Assembly (NCBI GenBank): GCA_015059685.1
Contig: SUZW01000008.1
Coordinates: forward strand, 26,614 to 90,613
Direction: 5' to 3'
Length of the DNA stretch: 64,000 bases
Source of the DNA: Rikenellaceae bacterium
GTDB taxonomy: Bacteria; Bacteroidota; Bacteroidia; Bacteroidales; Rikenellaceae
Part shown: one piece after another, positions 35,029 through 45,200 of the stretch
How the letters are laid out: each line of letters begins with the position of its first letter
Numbering within the stretch: the first letter of the stretch is position 1
Position numbers and translations under genes: made by a program
Notes under the pieces: generated by a model
Database searches by the model: none
What the model saw: only the letters and a program-made list of their open reading frames with translations
What the model was told of the DNA's origin: nothing

Positions 35029-37044
35029 CTATCTCTTTTTGCCCCACTTCGGGCGTATTCCCACAAAAATCTCGAAGTTTATACCCGGCATCGGGTGTGA
35101 CAACACCGATACATACTCCTCGTCAAAGAGGTTGTTGATTGCACCCTTGAGCGTGAGCTCTGCCCAACGAAACGAGAAGCCCTTTTCGAGCTCTATGTTG
35201 TTCATAAAGTAGGCCGGAAGCCTGCCTGTGAGCGACACATCGTTGCTCGACATTGTATAACGCTCACTATAGTGGCACCACTTATAGAGCAGCGACCACG
35301 AGCGGAACGACAATCGCCCCGTAACCGAGGCCGAAAACTGCGGTATATATGGCAGTTGCTTGCCTATCGAGTCATCGCCCGCAGATATCGGCTCTCCGAC
35401 ATTCACCGAAGGTGTCCAAGCAGCCGAGCCGTTTAGCTCCAGTCGCCAATCTTTCGCCAAGCGCACCCACAACGACGCTTGCGCCTCGACACCATACGAA
35501 TGTACGCTCTTCACATTGCCGGGCGAGAAGAAGCCCTTGTTGGTCGGCAACCACAATATCCAATCGTCAATCCACGACTCGAACCACGAGGCCGACACCC
35601 TGAATTTGTAGATAGCCTTGCGCCCCACCTCGCTCGATATGCCCGCATCGTAGCTCCAGCCACTCTCACTACGCAGGTCGGGATTACCGCCCGGGCGGAA
35701 GTAGAGGTCGTTGAGCGAAGGGGCTCGGTAGTTGCGAGAGGCCGAGGCTCGGAGCATCACATTGCCCTTTTTCGACACCACGCCCTCAACAGCCACTACA
35801 GGTATCGGCAAAGTCCACTTCGTGCCATACATCTCCTCACGCAGTGTTGCCGCCACGCCTAACCGTTCGATGGGTTGCCAGCGTGCCGACACCACGGCCG
35901 ACAGCTCGGTGCGGTCGGCCTTATACCCTACGGCATTATCCTCGGAGCGCACAAAGTTTTCGTGGAGCGTAACATCGGCCGATAGTACCACCCTTGCCTC
36001 CTCGAAGGAGTAGGAGCCCGAGAGCGAGCCATAAACCGTATTTATGCGGCTGCGCGAGCAGGTCGATGCGACATTGTTGTAGCTATAGTCGTAACCGAGC
36101 CAGGTATATATGTAGCCCGCCTTGGCCCCCACTTGCCAATTACGGCGTATATGGTCGTAGCCAACCACACCACGAAAGGTGTTTTCACGCTGGTAGTTCT
36201 CGTATGTGGGCGAGGAGCCGTAGTCGGTCGTAAGCAGTGGCAATTCACGGTAGGAGTTTGTGTACCAGGCATTCAACGATAGGCGGTCACCACCCTTCGT
36301 CTTGTAGTACACATCCTGCATAAGGTGCGCATCTCGGAACGAGCCGTTGCGATTGCGCTCCTCGGGGTAGTATTGACCGACGATTTTGCCCTCATCATCG
36401 TAGATATTCTCCCTCTTGTCGTAGTTGCGGTAGCGGTAGTTGTTCTTCGAGGTCGAAAAGACCACTCGTGTCGATGTCTGCCAACGCCCTTTATTGTAGG
36501 TCAGGCGCAGGAAGTCATCGAAGGTCCAAAACGATCCTACCCCCTGCACAAAGTGCAGACCGAAACCCTCCTCCTGCACGGGTGTCGTAGATAGACGCAC
36601 CGCACCGCCCAAGCCACCGCCCGCCTCGGTAACCGACGAAGAGCCGTGCAACAGCATTGCCTTATCGACCAAGAACGAGGGTATCATCGAGAAGTCGGTC
36701 ATACCGAGCATTGGCGAGTTTATGCGCAGGCCATTCCACACCACCTGCGTATGCGAGGGAGAAGTACCCCTGAACGACACAGTCGAGAGCGTTGCTCGGC
36801 CACTATTTTTAACGAATATCGAGGAGTTGAACGACAAGATATCGGCCATCGAGAGCGAGATATTCTGGTGCAACATTGCCGAGTCAATCTTGGTCTGATC
36901 GACACCTATATCACGCATCGGGCGACGAGCCACGACCTCGACATCGGGTATCTCCAAGCCATCACGCAGCCAATCGCGCCCCTCCGCCACAACCGACAAA
37001 GGTGCTACCATCAAAAGCAGTATGACACAAAGTCTGCGCATCAT
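35029..37044 (-). CDS. btuB: BtuB-like TonB-dependent cobalamin receptor
   Basis: This 671-residue outer-membrane beta-barrel has a signal peptide (1-20), a plug domain (about 30-150, with DVEVVARRP and VSFRGTSPSHTQVVWNGL) and a barrel that ends with an aromatic-rich strand. The locus supports vitamin B12 as the ligand: a cobalamin riboswitch precedes the unit and a BtuG-like propeller gene lies immediately upstream. The start at 37044 overlaps the btuG stop as ATGA. No TonB-box regulatory extension of the SusC kind is present. Confidence 0.9.
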   Translation of the reverse strand: MMRRLCVILLLMVAPLSVVAEGRDWLRDGLEIPDVEVVARRPMRDIGVDQTKIDSAMLHQNISLSMADILSFNSSIFVKNSGRATLSTVSFRGTSPSHTQVVWNGLRINSPMLGMTDFSMIPSFLVDKAMLLHGSSSVTEAGGGLGGAVRLSTTPVQEEGFGLHFVQGVGSFWTFDDFLRLTYNKGRWQTSTRVVFSTSKNNYRYRNYDKRENIYDDEGKIVGQYYPEERNRNGSFRDAHLMQDVYYKTKGGDRLSLNAWYTNSYRELPLLTTDYGSSPTYENYQRENTFRGVVGYDHIRRNWQVGAKAGYIYTWLGYDYSYNNVASTCSRSRINTVYGSLSGSYSFEEARVVLSADVTLHENFVRSEDNAVGYKADRTELSAVVSARWQPIERLGVAATLREEMYGTKWTLPIPVVAVEGVVSKKGNVMLRASASRNYRAPSLNDLYFRPGGNPDLRSESGWSYDAGISSEVGRKAIYKFRVSASWFESWIDDWILWLPTNKGFFSPGNVKSVHSYGVEAQASLWVRLAKDWRLELNGSAAWTPSVNVGEPISAGDDSIGKQLPYIPQFSASVTGRLSFRSWSLLYKWCHYSERYTMSSNDVSLTGRLPAYFMNNIELEKGFSFRWAELTLKGAINNLFDEEYVSVLSHPMPGINFEIFVGIRPKWGKKR

Positions 37045-38138
37045 CTCTTCCAACAAAAATCGCCCGCAATAACACCTGCCGTGAAGGTATCGAGCAACTC
37101 TCCCTCACGAGAGTAGCGATATATGATGCTTCGTTGCTGATAGTCGAGCGCATCACCAACATAGACCTCCTCGGTGTCGGGTGCTACGCCCAAGGCGTAG
37201 TAGAGGCTCGGCATACTACCCGTCATCGTAGGTCGAATAAATGGCTCGGCAGGCAACTCCTCGGCCTCTATCGACATTCGCCACACTCCCCCATCTATCC
37301 AATATATCGTGTCGCCCGCATCGTTGATTTTGAGCCTCGAAGCTGTGCGTGTTGCGTTTCCTGTGCCGCTTTTGCCAAGTTCAAACTCTCGTTCCACCTC
37401 CAACCCCTCAGGCTCTATGCGGTAAAGCCGTGAAGCCTCGTAACCGATAACATTATCCTCATAACCGCCATCGCTCACAACCCAGAGTTTGCCGTTGCGG
37501 TCCGCAACGATAGATTTCGGCTGCACACCTATATCCACATAATCGACAACCTCGTCGGTGCGAGTATCTATCTTCAATATGCGTCGCTGATACGACCAGC
37601 AGACAACATAGAGGTAGTCGCCCACGATGACCATCTGCTCCGTCGAGCCGGTGCGGTAGGCGGTAGTCATCGGGCAGACAATCTCGCCCGTAACCTCGAA
37701 CTTTTTAGAATTTACAATGATAAGGCGGTCGCTATCGAGCTGCGAGATATAGGCCTTCTCGTCGCTCACAAAGCATATATATCGTGGCGAAGGCAGGTCG
37801 GTAATACGCCCCACCTCACGCAGCGTCTCGACATCTATGGCAAATACCACATGCGAGTTATTGACCACAATCCAGCCCACGCCATCACGCACGACCATCG
37901 ACTGTGCCACATCGCCCAACTTCATGGCGTTGGCACGATAGAACATCTCGTTCTCGATATGGCGACCCTCGGGGTCGTAGAACGACAACGATGCTCCGCC
38001 AAAGGTAAAGTTGCCCTCGTTGGTAACAAACATCCCCTCGCCAAGCAGGTTGAAATGCTCCTGCTCGCCATACTCCCACCTCATACACGAGGTGAGCAGC
38101 AGCGCAAAGATGGTGGTTATTTGGCGCAAGAGTCGCAT
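37041..38138 (-). CDS. btuG: BtuG-like surface beta-propeller lipoprotein
   Basis: This 365-residue lipoprotein (lipobox LLTSC, Cys18) consists of YncE/DUF5074-type propeller blades, seen as repeats such as GWIVVNNSHVVFAIDVETL, AYISQLDSDRLIIVNSKKF and KLWVVSDGGYEDNVIGY. In Bacteroides, BtuG is a surface protein that binds cobalamin with very high affinity and caps BtuB. The same gene order here and the riboswitch make this the likely role. It shares one base with the stop of the upstream lipoprotein gene (TAATG). Confidence 0.85.
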   Translation of the reverse strand: MRLLRQITTIFALLLTSCMRWEYGEQEHFNLLGEGMFVTNEGNFTFGGASLSFYDPEGRHIENEMFYRANAMKLGDVAQSMVVRDGVGWIVVNNSHVVFAIDVETLREVGRITDLPSPRYICFVSDEKAYISQLDSDRLIIVNSKKFEVTGEIVCPMTTAYRTGSTEQMVIVGDYLYVVCWSYQRRILKIDTRTDEVVDYVDIGVQPKSIVADRNGKLWVVSDGGYEDNVIGYEASRLYRIEPEGLEVEREFELGKSGTGNATRTASRLKINDAGDTIYWIDGGVWRMSIEAEELPAEPFIRPTMTGSMPSLYYALGVAPDTEEVYVGDALDYQQRSIIYRYSREGELLDTFTAGVIAGDFCWKR

Positions 38139-39028
38139 TACTCCGCACTATTGTATGAGACAAAGCCACAAACCTCGGTCGAGACCTCACCGATAATGGT
38201 ATGCACGACATTTGTTGCCGACTGCACCTTCACAAAGTCAATCTGCGGAAGCATATTCACCTCTCCCGTAGCGTCACGAGCATCGAGAATACGGAAGCGG
38301 TTAGCTCCATCCGCAGCGAGGTCGATTGCGCTATAGTTATCGACATAGCCCCACTCAAAAGCGTTGAGCACCCACTCTTGATTTATCTCGCTCCACACGC
38401 CATTGTCGGGCAACAGCGTACCCGAGAGCGTATATTCGCCCTCCGTAACCCACGCAGGAAAGTAGTCTTGTCGATGTATCGAGTTACGCTCGATAATTCC
38501 ACTACCGCCTTTGTTATCACGCCACGCTATCTTCTCTTCGTCGTCGGTACGGGAGTAGGTTATCGAGTAGTTTCTCTGAACACTATTTTTCAACATACTC
38601 TCCGAGCCATACAGCTCCTGCCACTCATCGTCAGCTATGCCATTGCCGTTTGCATCATACGACACCCAAACCACGCCAGGCTCGGAGCTACCCATAAAGG
38701 CATTGCCGTAGATACCAAAGTCGTAGTCGCCCTCCGAATTGAGAATAGGTTTATCGAACTTCACTATGATATAGCCGCCAAAGCCTCCGAGCGATACATA
38801 GTAGTTGTTCTCGAGGCGTTCTTGCGCATAGGCACACGCCTCCGCCATTGTGGTTGCCGTGTAACCCTCATTCACGAACTGCCCGGGAGCCGGCATAAAC
38901 TCCACCACCTCAAACTCTAACTCTTTGGAAGCAGGCTCTTTACCGCCACCATCAACTCCTTCAAATGATGCGCAACCACCTACCAACAATAGGGTTGCAA
39001 CAAGTGCAAACTTAAATGCTTTGGACAT
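38138..39028 (-). CDS. Surface lipoprotein of the B12 locus
   Basis: This is a 296-residue lipoprotein (lipobox LVGGC, Cys19) that is first in the cobalamin-controlled unit. It is beta-rich. The segments GFGGYIIVKFDKPI, FGIYGNAFMGSSEPGVVWVSYDANGNG and DEWQELYGSE resemble Bacteroidota cell-surface proteins found beside btuG-type propellers. A role as a B12 or corrinoid-binding accessory protein is inferred from context only. I cannot tell whether it is the same family as BtuH. Confidence 0.8.
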   Translation of the reverse strand: MSKAFKFALVATLLLVGGCASFEGVDGGGKEPASKELEFEVVEFMPAPGQFVNEGYTATTMAEACAYAQERLENNYYVSLGGFGGYIIVKFDKPILNSEGDYDFGIYGNAFMGSSEPGVVWVSYDANGNGIADDEWQELYGSESMLKNSVQRNYSITYSRTDDEEKIAWRDNKGGSGIIERNSIHRQDYFPAWVTEGEYTLSGTLLPDNGVWSEINQEWVLNAFEWGYVDNYSAIDLAADGANRFRILDARDATGEVNMLPQIDFVKVQSATNVVHTIIGEVSTEVCGFVSYNSAE

Positions 39029-39079
39029 AAAATGTAAGTTTTATAACCCGATTGCCTGCGGATTGTTAAACAAAAATGT

Positions 39080-39327
39080 CGAGGTAGGTCTTCTGACTCA
39101 TTCCGCAAGGCGCCTTCCCAATCAAGTAGATCAGTGGCAAAGAGTGCCTTTTTACCCCTCCTCAGCGCAGCGTCGCATCTCTCCTCACACAATTGAGCGC
39201 AGATGCCTCTACTCTCTACGAACGCTCGCCCTCGGGGCAGGAACTTACAGCAGCAGGTACTGTTTCGGATTTACACCGAATTCCGTTTTAATCTTATCGG
39301 GCGATAGGCCCGACCAAGAACCTCTGA
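39080..39327 (-). promoter_or_regulatory. Cobalamin riboswitch
   Basis: The minus strand carries the hallmarks of the AdoCbl/cobalamin aptamer in order: GGTGTAAATCCGAAACAG, then CCTGCTGCTGTAAG, then GCCACTG (39132-39138) and GGGAAGGCGCC, and the B12-box-like AATGAGTCAGAAGACCTACC. It lies about 50 bp upstream of the first gene of the B12 locus, which fits translational control of the start region. Confidence 0.95.
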
Positions 39328-39332
39328 CAGTG

Positions 39333-39363
39333 CAAAGATACAAAATAATTGACAATTGACAAT
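39333..39363 (-). promoter_or_regulatory. Promoter of the B12 locus
   Basis: On the minus strand TATCTTTG (39333-39340) and ATTG (39360-39363) are separated by 19 bp. The -33 element lies inside a TTGACAA-family heptamer array. Transcription would start just before the riboswitch. Confidence 0.7.
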
Positions 39364-39375
39364 TGACAATTGACA
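39348..39375. repeat. Heptamer array, TTGACAA family (4 copies)
   Basis: Four perfect ATTGACA units overlap the -33 region of the B12-locus promoter. Confidence 0.92.
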
Positions 39376-39425
39376 TTTTTTTAGACAAGCAATTAACTGT
39401 TACATAACGGAGCAAGAACTTTCTC

Positions 39426-39464
39426 AAAAAAAAAGTGGAGCCACGACCTTTGTCGCAGCTCCAC
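39426..39464 (-). terminator. Terminator of the SusC/SusD locus
   Basis: On the minus strand GTGGAGC (39458-39464) pairs with GCTCCAC (39435-39441), with an inner GTCG-type helix, and is followed by a T9 run. It lies 23 bp after the last gene of the locus. Confidence 0.88.
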
Positions 39465-39487
39465 CCGTCTAATATGTCGCCACCCTA

Positions 39488-40174
39488 CTACTCAATTCGG
39501 AGAACATACTCCTGATCGATGTAGATTATCAAGGCGACCTTCTCCTCCCAACCATTCACATACGAGAGCTCAATCTGTGCCTGACGAGGGCGCTCGTAAG
39601 TATTTGGCTTAACGGTGAACGAGAGGACATCGTGCTCGAAAAGAAGGTCTGTCACAAAGTCAGGGTCTGTGGTCTTCGTTTTCACATTAGCTGCAATCTC
39701 ATTGCAGTTAAGACGAATAACATAGCTCTGACCAGCCTCAGGAACCTTAATCGTGGTGCCCGACGAGAAGATGCTCTTATCCTCGTCGAAAATCGAGAAG
39801 TTGTCCTGATATACACCGTGCTGCTTAATCGCCACGGTATCGGTACGACCCTCTGCGCACAACACAACACGGCCTACTCGCTTACCATAGAGGTTCGCTC
39901 CGTAGTGAACTGCGATATCGCCACTGCCAGGGCAAGGCAACACTGCCTCCTTCGTGTCGGCAAACTTTATCCACTCGTAACCATCTACGATGCGAGCCTC
40001 ATAGGCCACATTCGAGGTTACACGAATTGTCAAATCACCCTCCTCCGGCGTTGGATAGAAGACCTTTTCGTAAGCACCAAGCTTAACAACAGGCACATCC
40101 CACGCATCGGTGTAGTTACACGACACCGCAAGGGCAGATACGGCAACAATGGTTGCTAATAATATCTTTTTCAT
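39488..40174 (-). CDS. BACON-like surface lipoprotein
   Basis: This is a 228-residue lipoprotein (lipobox ALAVSC, Cys19). It has a first beta domain with the BACON-like pattern (DLTIRVTSNVAYEARI, YEWIKFA, GRTDTVAIKQHG) at about 35-120 and a second beta domain to the end. BACON domains are thought to bind carbohydrate or mucin or act as spacers on PUL proteins. It is the last gene of the SusC/SusD locus, 15 bp after the small lipoprotein gene. Confidence 0.78.
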   Translation of the reverse strand: MKKILLATIVAVSALAVSCNYTDAWDVPVVKLGAYEKVFYPTPEEGDLTIRVTSNVAYEARIVDGYEWIKFADTKEAVLPCPGSGDIAVHYGANLYGKRVGRVVLCAEGRTDTVAIKQHGVYQDNFSIFDEDKSIFSSGTTIKVPEAGQSYVIRLNCNEIAANVKTKTTDPDFVTDLLFEHDVLSFTVKPNTYERPRQAQIELSYVNGWEEKVALIIYIDQEYVLRIE

Positions 40175-40189
40175 ACTGTTCCTCCCCTA

Positions 40190-40567
40190 TTATACATTAC
40201 CTGTTTGATTTACTGCAATCATTCGCTCAACTCTCGTACCCGATGTTGTGCGGATATAGACGGTTGCCTGACGAGGATCTATCGAGAAGTTTGTATCGAA
40301 CTTCAACTTCACAATCATCGTACCCTTGCCTACTGCAGGCTCTGCTTTGCACCACTCGTTATCAAGTGGATCACTATTTACAACCTCAATCTCCCAGCTC
40401 TCGGTCGAATATACATAGAAGCACTCCTCGCAACTTGCATAGGTTGGGTCTATCTGTACAAAATCGACAGCAAGCAGGTGATCAAACTCAAACGGTTTCT
40501 GGCACGAAGTCGATACTCCGAGTACCGCCAACACCGTTGCTACGCATATAAAAACTATCCTTTTCAT
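40190..40567 (-). CDS. Small BACON-like lipoprotein
   Basis: This 125-residue lipoprotein (lipobox VSTSC, Cys22) carries a single beta domain: YASCEECFYVYSTESWEIEV, then ATVYIRTTSGTRVERMIAV. The pattern is that of one BACON-like unit. Its start shares one base with the stop of the susD-like gene (TAATG), so translation is coupled. It probably extends the surface complex; nothing more can be said. Confidence 0.75.
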   Translation of the reverse strand: MKRIVFICVATVLAVLGVSTSCQKPFEFDHLLAVDFVQIDPTYASCEECFYVYSTESWEIEVVNSDPLDNEWCKAEPAVGKGTMIVKLKFDTNFSIDPRQATVYIRTTSGTRVERMIAVNQTGNV

Positions 40568-42243
40568 TACAATCCGTATTTAGCATATTCGTTATTATCC
40601 AATGCACCACCCGAGAGAACAACCTGCTTGTCAGGTATTGGGTAGTACTCACGGCAAGGCTTATTCAGCGTGTAGTCCTTCAAGTATGTTGACTCCGAGT
40701 ACTCCTGAACGCGCTCATACCATATACCCCAGCGGATAAGGTCGTAACGGCGGTTGAACTCACCAAAGAGCTCTCGACCTGCCTCATCCTGTATCTCCTT
40801 CAACAATTGATCAGCATTTGCGAAGTTTGCCATCGAAACAAGCTCAATACCCGCACGCTCCTTCACTGCATTAAGGTACTGGCAAGCCTTAACCAAGTCA
40901 CCCATACGGAGATGAGCCTCTGCCAAGCACAAGATAGCACCCGCAAAGCGGAAGACCTTTGGATTGTTGAAGTCGCTGGTATAGACCATACCCGGACACC
41001 AGAACTTGTCACCAAGATTTGGACAACCCGATGCGCTACTGGAATTCGAGAAGAAGAGGTAACGACGAGGAACCAAATCTCTATCCTCTCCCTTCCTCCA
41101 GCCATGCCAGCCCCAAGCCAAGTAGCCTCCGGCATTACCACCATTAACCAACTCACCCGTAGTAGTATAGGTTGCGCAGCGACGGTCAGGTCCATTAACG
41201 ACCATCAAAGTCTGGTAGAAGTGCTTCGTTGGCAACAATGGCGACACTGTACGAGCCTCCTTACCAAGCTCCGGAATAGCTACACCACGGTAGATATCCG
41301 ACTCGATAGATTGGTCTGCAAAGTTCTCATCCTCCGGATCCTCAAACTGCTCCGAAGTCTCACGGAACGGAGTGGTGATAGTTGCCACAGCACCTACAAC
41401 CTGAAGACCATACTCCTCACTTGTAGCAGGGATCTCGAAGATAGACTCCTTGGTGAACTTCTCGCGAAAACGAATATCCGACAAAGGATACTGCATCAAC
41501 GAACCCGAAGGGTCGTTACCTGCACCGTTACCATAGATATCCTCCAAGTGACCGAAGATACGGATAGCATCGTTCCAACGCTTCTCCCACATACACATCT
41601 TACCTGCCAACATATAACCTACGGCAGCACCGATACGGTAGTTCGTTGCATAAGAACGCTCATTTGGCAGAGCCTGACGCTCCTCCAACCAGTAGCAAAT
41701 CTCGTCAATCAAAGCGTTGCGAGTATCCGAAGCCGACATACGAGGCAGACGAGCAATACGCTCGCTATTTGCATCGGTAACCTCCTCGGTGTAGTAAGGT
41801 ACATCCTTGAAGTGGATGGTCAAGAGGTAGTAGAAGAAGGCACGAACAATAACACACTCGGCATAGAGTGGGGCTTTCTCCTCCTCTGTAAGCGGTGAAC
41901 GCTCGATAGCGGCATACATCGCATTACAACGCATTACACCAAGATAACCCTGCTGCCATACGGTTGCACCAAAACGAGGGGTTGTTGGTGTGTACATCGC
42001 ATTTGCATCAGTTGCATCAGACGAATTCTTATACATCAAGTCTGTACCGCCATCTGCATACTGAATAAACGCATAGTTCGTATAGATCGACTTCAACGGA
42101 ATGTAGCAACCATTCAAGCCTGTTTCTATCTGCTTCTCGGTCTGATAGTAGGTCTCCGGAGTCGAAGATGATATAATCTTCTCCTCGAGCGTACAGCCCA
42201 CAAGTGCAAAGACCGAAAGCGCTAATAATAATATCTTTTTCAT
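40567..42243 (-). CDS. SusD/RagB-like nutrient-binding lipoprotein
   Basis: This 558-residue surface lipoprotein (Cys17 in ALVGC) has the helical TPR-type SusD core. It shows typical segments: ETYYQTEKQIETGLNGCY after the lipobox, then RCNAMYAAIE, AECVIVRAFFYYLLTIHFKDVPYY, NYRIGAAVGYMLAGKMCMW and the C-terminal GRELFGEFNRRYDLIRWG. It caps the partner SusC-like barrel encoded 3 bp upstream and binds the ligand. The ligand class is not visible. Confidence 0.95.
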   Translation of the reverse strand: MKKILLLALSVFALVGCTLEEKIISSSTPETYYQTEKQIETGLNGCYIPLKSIYTNYAFIQYADGGTDLMYKNSSDATDANAMYTPTTPRFGATVWQQGYLGVMRCNAMYAAIERSPLTEEEKAPLYAECVIVRAFFYYLLTIHFKDVPYYTEEVTDANSERIARLPRMSASDTRNALIDEICYWLEERQALPNERSYATNYRIGAAVGYMLAGKMCMWEKRWNDAIRIFGHLEDIYGNGAGNDPSGSLMQYPLSDIRFREKFTKESIFEIPATSEEYGLQVVGAVATITTPFRETSEQFEDPEDENFADQSIESDIYRGVAIPELGKEARTVSPLLPTKHFYQTLMVVNGPDRRCATYTTTGELVNGGNAGGYLAWGWHGWRKGEDRDLVPRRYLFFSNSSSASGCPNLGDKFWCPGMVYTSDFNNPKVFRFAGAILCLAEAHLRMGDLVKACQYLNAVKERAGIELVSMANFANADQLLKEIQDEAGRELFGEFNRRYDLIRWGIWYERVQEYSESTYLKDYTLNKPCREYYPIPDKQVVLSGGALDNNEYAKYGL

Positions 42244-42246
42244 AGT

Positions 42247-45200
42247 TTAGTAGCGTATTTGAATTGAGAATGTATATGTACGGTTCTTTGGATACCAACC
42301 CTTATCTATACGAGCTGTACCATTCGATACATCAGGGTCAAAACCATTATACTTCGATACCAAGAATACATTGTTACATGCTGCCGACAAGGTAATATCA
42401 CGCAAATAACGAGTCTTCTTGCGAAGGTCGAATGTGTAGCTCAAGTTCACATTCTGCAAACGGAAGTACGATGCATCGTGAACATAGCGGTCGCTTGGAT
42501 AGTCGTCCGTGTGACCCAAAGCCGGAATATCCGAGTATGGGTTACGGGTTGCATGCCAAGCATCCATCATATAGCGATACTTGTTGGTACGCATACGGGT
42601 GTTACCCATCTCAAACTCTGTAGGGTTGTACATACGGCCACCGAGCGAGTAGGTGAAATAGACACCTATCTGCAAGTTCTTCACAATACGGAAGGTATTG
42701 TTGAAACCTCCATAGATGAACGGATCGGCTGTACCGAGATATACACGGTCGTTATCATCAAGTACGCCATCGTGGTTTACATCGATATACTTCGAGTAAC
42801 CGAGCGACTGACCATACGACACATAAGTCTTGGTTACCTCGTTCTCCTTCTGCTCGCCCTTATTGTGCCATACGCCACCATGCTTGAGGCCCCACAACGA
42901 GTTTGCAGGATAACCCTCAACATATCCGTAGCACATAATACCATTTTTCTCGTAGGTTGCGATATAATCGTAGTCCATACCGAGATCCAACACCTTCGAT
43001 GTGTTGTGCGAAATGGTCAAGTTTGTAGTCCACTGGAAGTTTGCACGGGTGATGTTACGCGATGTAATCGAGAACTCACCTCCGATATTCTGCGTACTAC
43101 CAATATTCTCATAACGAGTATTGTAACCTGTAACCTGTGGGTTCGAGATACTCAACAACAAATCGTGTGTCTTTGCATAGTAACCCTCCAACGAGAAGGA
43201 TACTCGGTTATCCAATACCGAGAAGTCGATACCGACATTGTAAGAGTCTGTCTTCTCCCAAGTCAAATCAGGGTTATCCAAACGAGTTGGGTAGTAGGCA
43301 ACCTCCTGGGTATCACCGAACAACCAACCACTTGTATTGGTAGTCAAAGCCATCTGCGAAACATAGCTCGACACAGCATCGTTACCCGAGCGACCGGCAC
43401 TCAAACGCAACGAGAGGTCGGTGAGCCAGTTACCTACATTGCTCATAAACGACTCATTGTTGATACTCCACTTGAACGCCAACGCTGGGAAGAATGCCCA
43501 CTTGTTACCCTTCGAGAAGTTCGACGAACCATCGTAACGACCTGTGAAGGTGACATGGTAACGCGACTTGTAAGAGTAGTTAGCACGAGCCAACACCGAG
43601 AAACGCTGTATCTCCGTTGCCGAAGTGGTCTCGGTAAGACGACGCTTATCTACGATACTACCCATATTGTAGTACGATACATTGTCATCGAGGTAACCTA
43701 CACCCTCGGTATTACGGACATCCGAACGCTTATTCTGGGCGGTAAAACCGGCCACGATATTCACCTTGTGGGTCTTCTTGAATGTACGGTTGTACGAGAG
43801 TGTAGTCTCGCTCAAGAGGTTGTTGTTGATAGTCTCCTGACGACGAGCTGTACCACCATACTTTCGTGACGCTGCAACCGGCATAAACGATGGCGAATAG
43901 TAGAAGCGGTTGGTATTGAAGTAGCTATACGAGAATGTCGATTTCAGCTTCAGACCCTTCGTAAGCGTAAACTCCAAATATGGCGACATCGTCAAGTAGT
44001 TACGGTTTGTCATATGAGTGATATGTATAGCCTGCAAGTAAGGGCTATTATAGACCGAACCACCATTTGTTGCACTATCGCCCAAGTTGTTCCAAGTTGC
44101 ATCCGGAGACAAGAGTGGGTTCAGTGCGATAGCAACCGTAGTACCTGTACCGTTGATACCTGTCTTTGCCTGGTCGTTGTGACGAGTCTGGTAATTGAGG
44201 TTAATACCCATCTTCATCCACTTGGTAGCGTTGTGATCCAACTTCAAGCGGGCAGTCAAGTGCTGCTGGCCTGTGTTAATCACGATACCGTCGTTATCCT
44301 TGTAGTTCACCGAGAAGAAGACCTTGGTATTCTTGCCACCACCTGCCAACGAGAGGTAGTAGGCCTGCGAAAATGCCTTCTGTGTCATCACATCAAGCCA
44401 ATCTGTTCCCTGGCCCTGCAACGATGGGTTGGCGTAGGACAACTCATCTGGACGCTTGTGATAATAATTAGTTTCACGATGCATCTGGTAGTCGTTACGG
44501 ATACGAGCCAACTCCTCGGCGCTCATGATATCCAACTCACGAGGAAGCTCCGAAAGACCGAATGTCGCCTTGAAGGTAACATTGAGTTTCGTACCCTTGG
44601 CCTCGTTTGTGGTAACCAGGATAACACCGTTTGCACCTCGTGAACCATAGATTGCTGTTGACGAAGCATCCTTCAACACGGTCACGCTCTTAATATCCGA
44701 TGGATCGATATCCGAGAAGCTCTCCACTGCATCCATCACACCATCGACCACGATAAGTGGCTCATTCGATGCCGAGATAGAACGGGAACCACGAATACGG
44801 ATCGAAGCTGCCGAACCAGGCTCACCATCGGTTGTCGAGATCTCGACACCGGCCATACGGCCCTGCAACGCCTGATCAACCGAGGTAAGCGATGTGCTCG
44901 CCAAGTCCTCCATATTGACCGATGTCACAGCACCTGTAAGGTCACTCTTGGCCTGTGTACCGTAACCAATGACCACGACCTCGTTAATAGATACATTGTC
45001 TGGGTTGAGCACAACATTTATTGTTGTACGGTTGCCCACCTTCTCATTCACTTCGGTATAACCGAGGAACGAGAACGAGAGTACATCGTTTTGCGATGCC
45101 TTAATAGTAAATTTACCCTCCATATCGGTTGTTGTACCGACCGAGGTATTGCCGACAACGACTACCGTAGCACCAATCATCGGAAGTCCCGTGTTATCCA

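Noticed and set aside
42478..43869. Long open frame antisense to the susC-like gene
   Set aside because: It lies opposite a complete SusC protein and its product resembles nothing.
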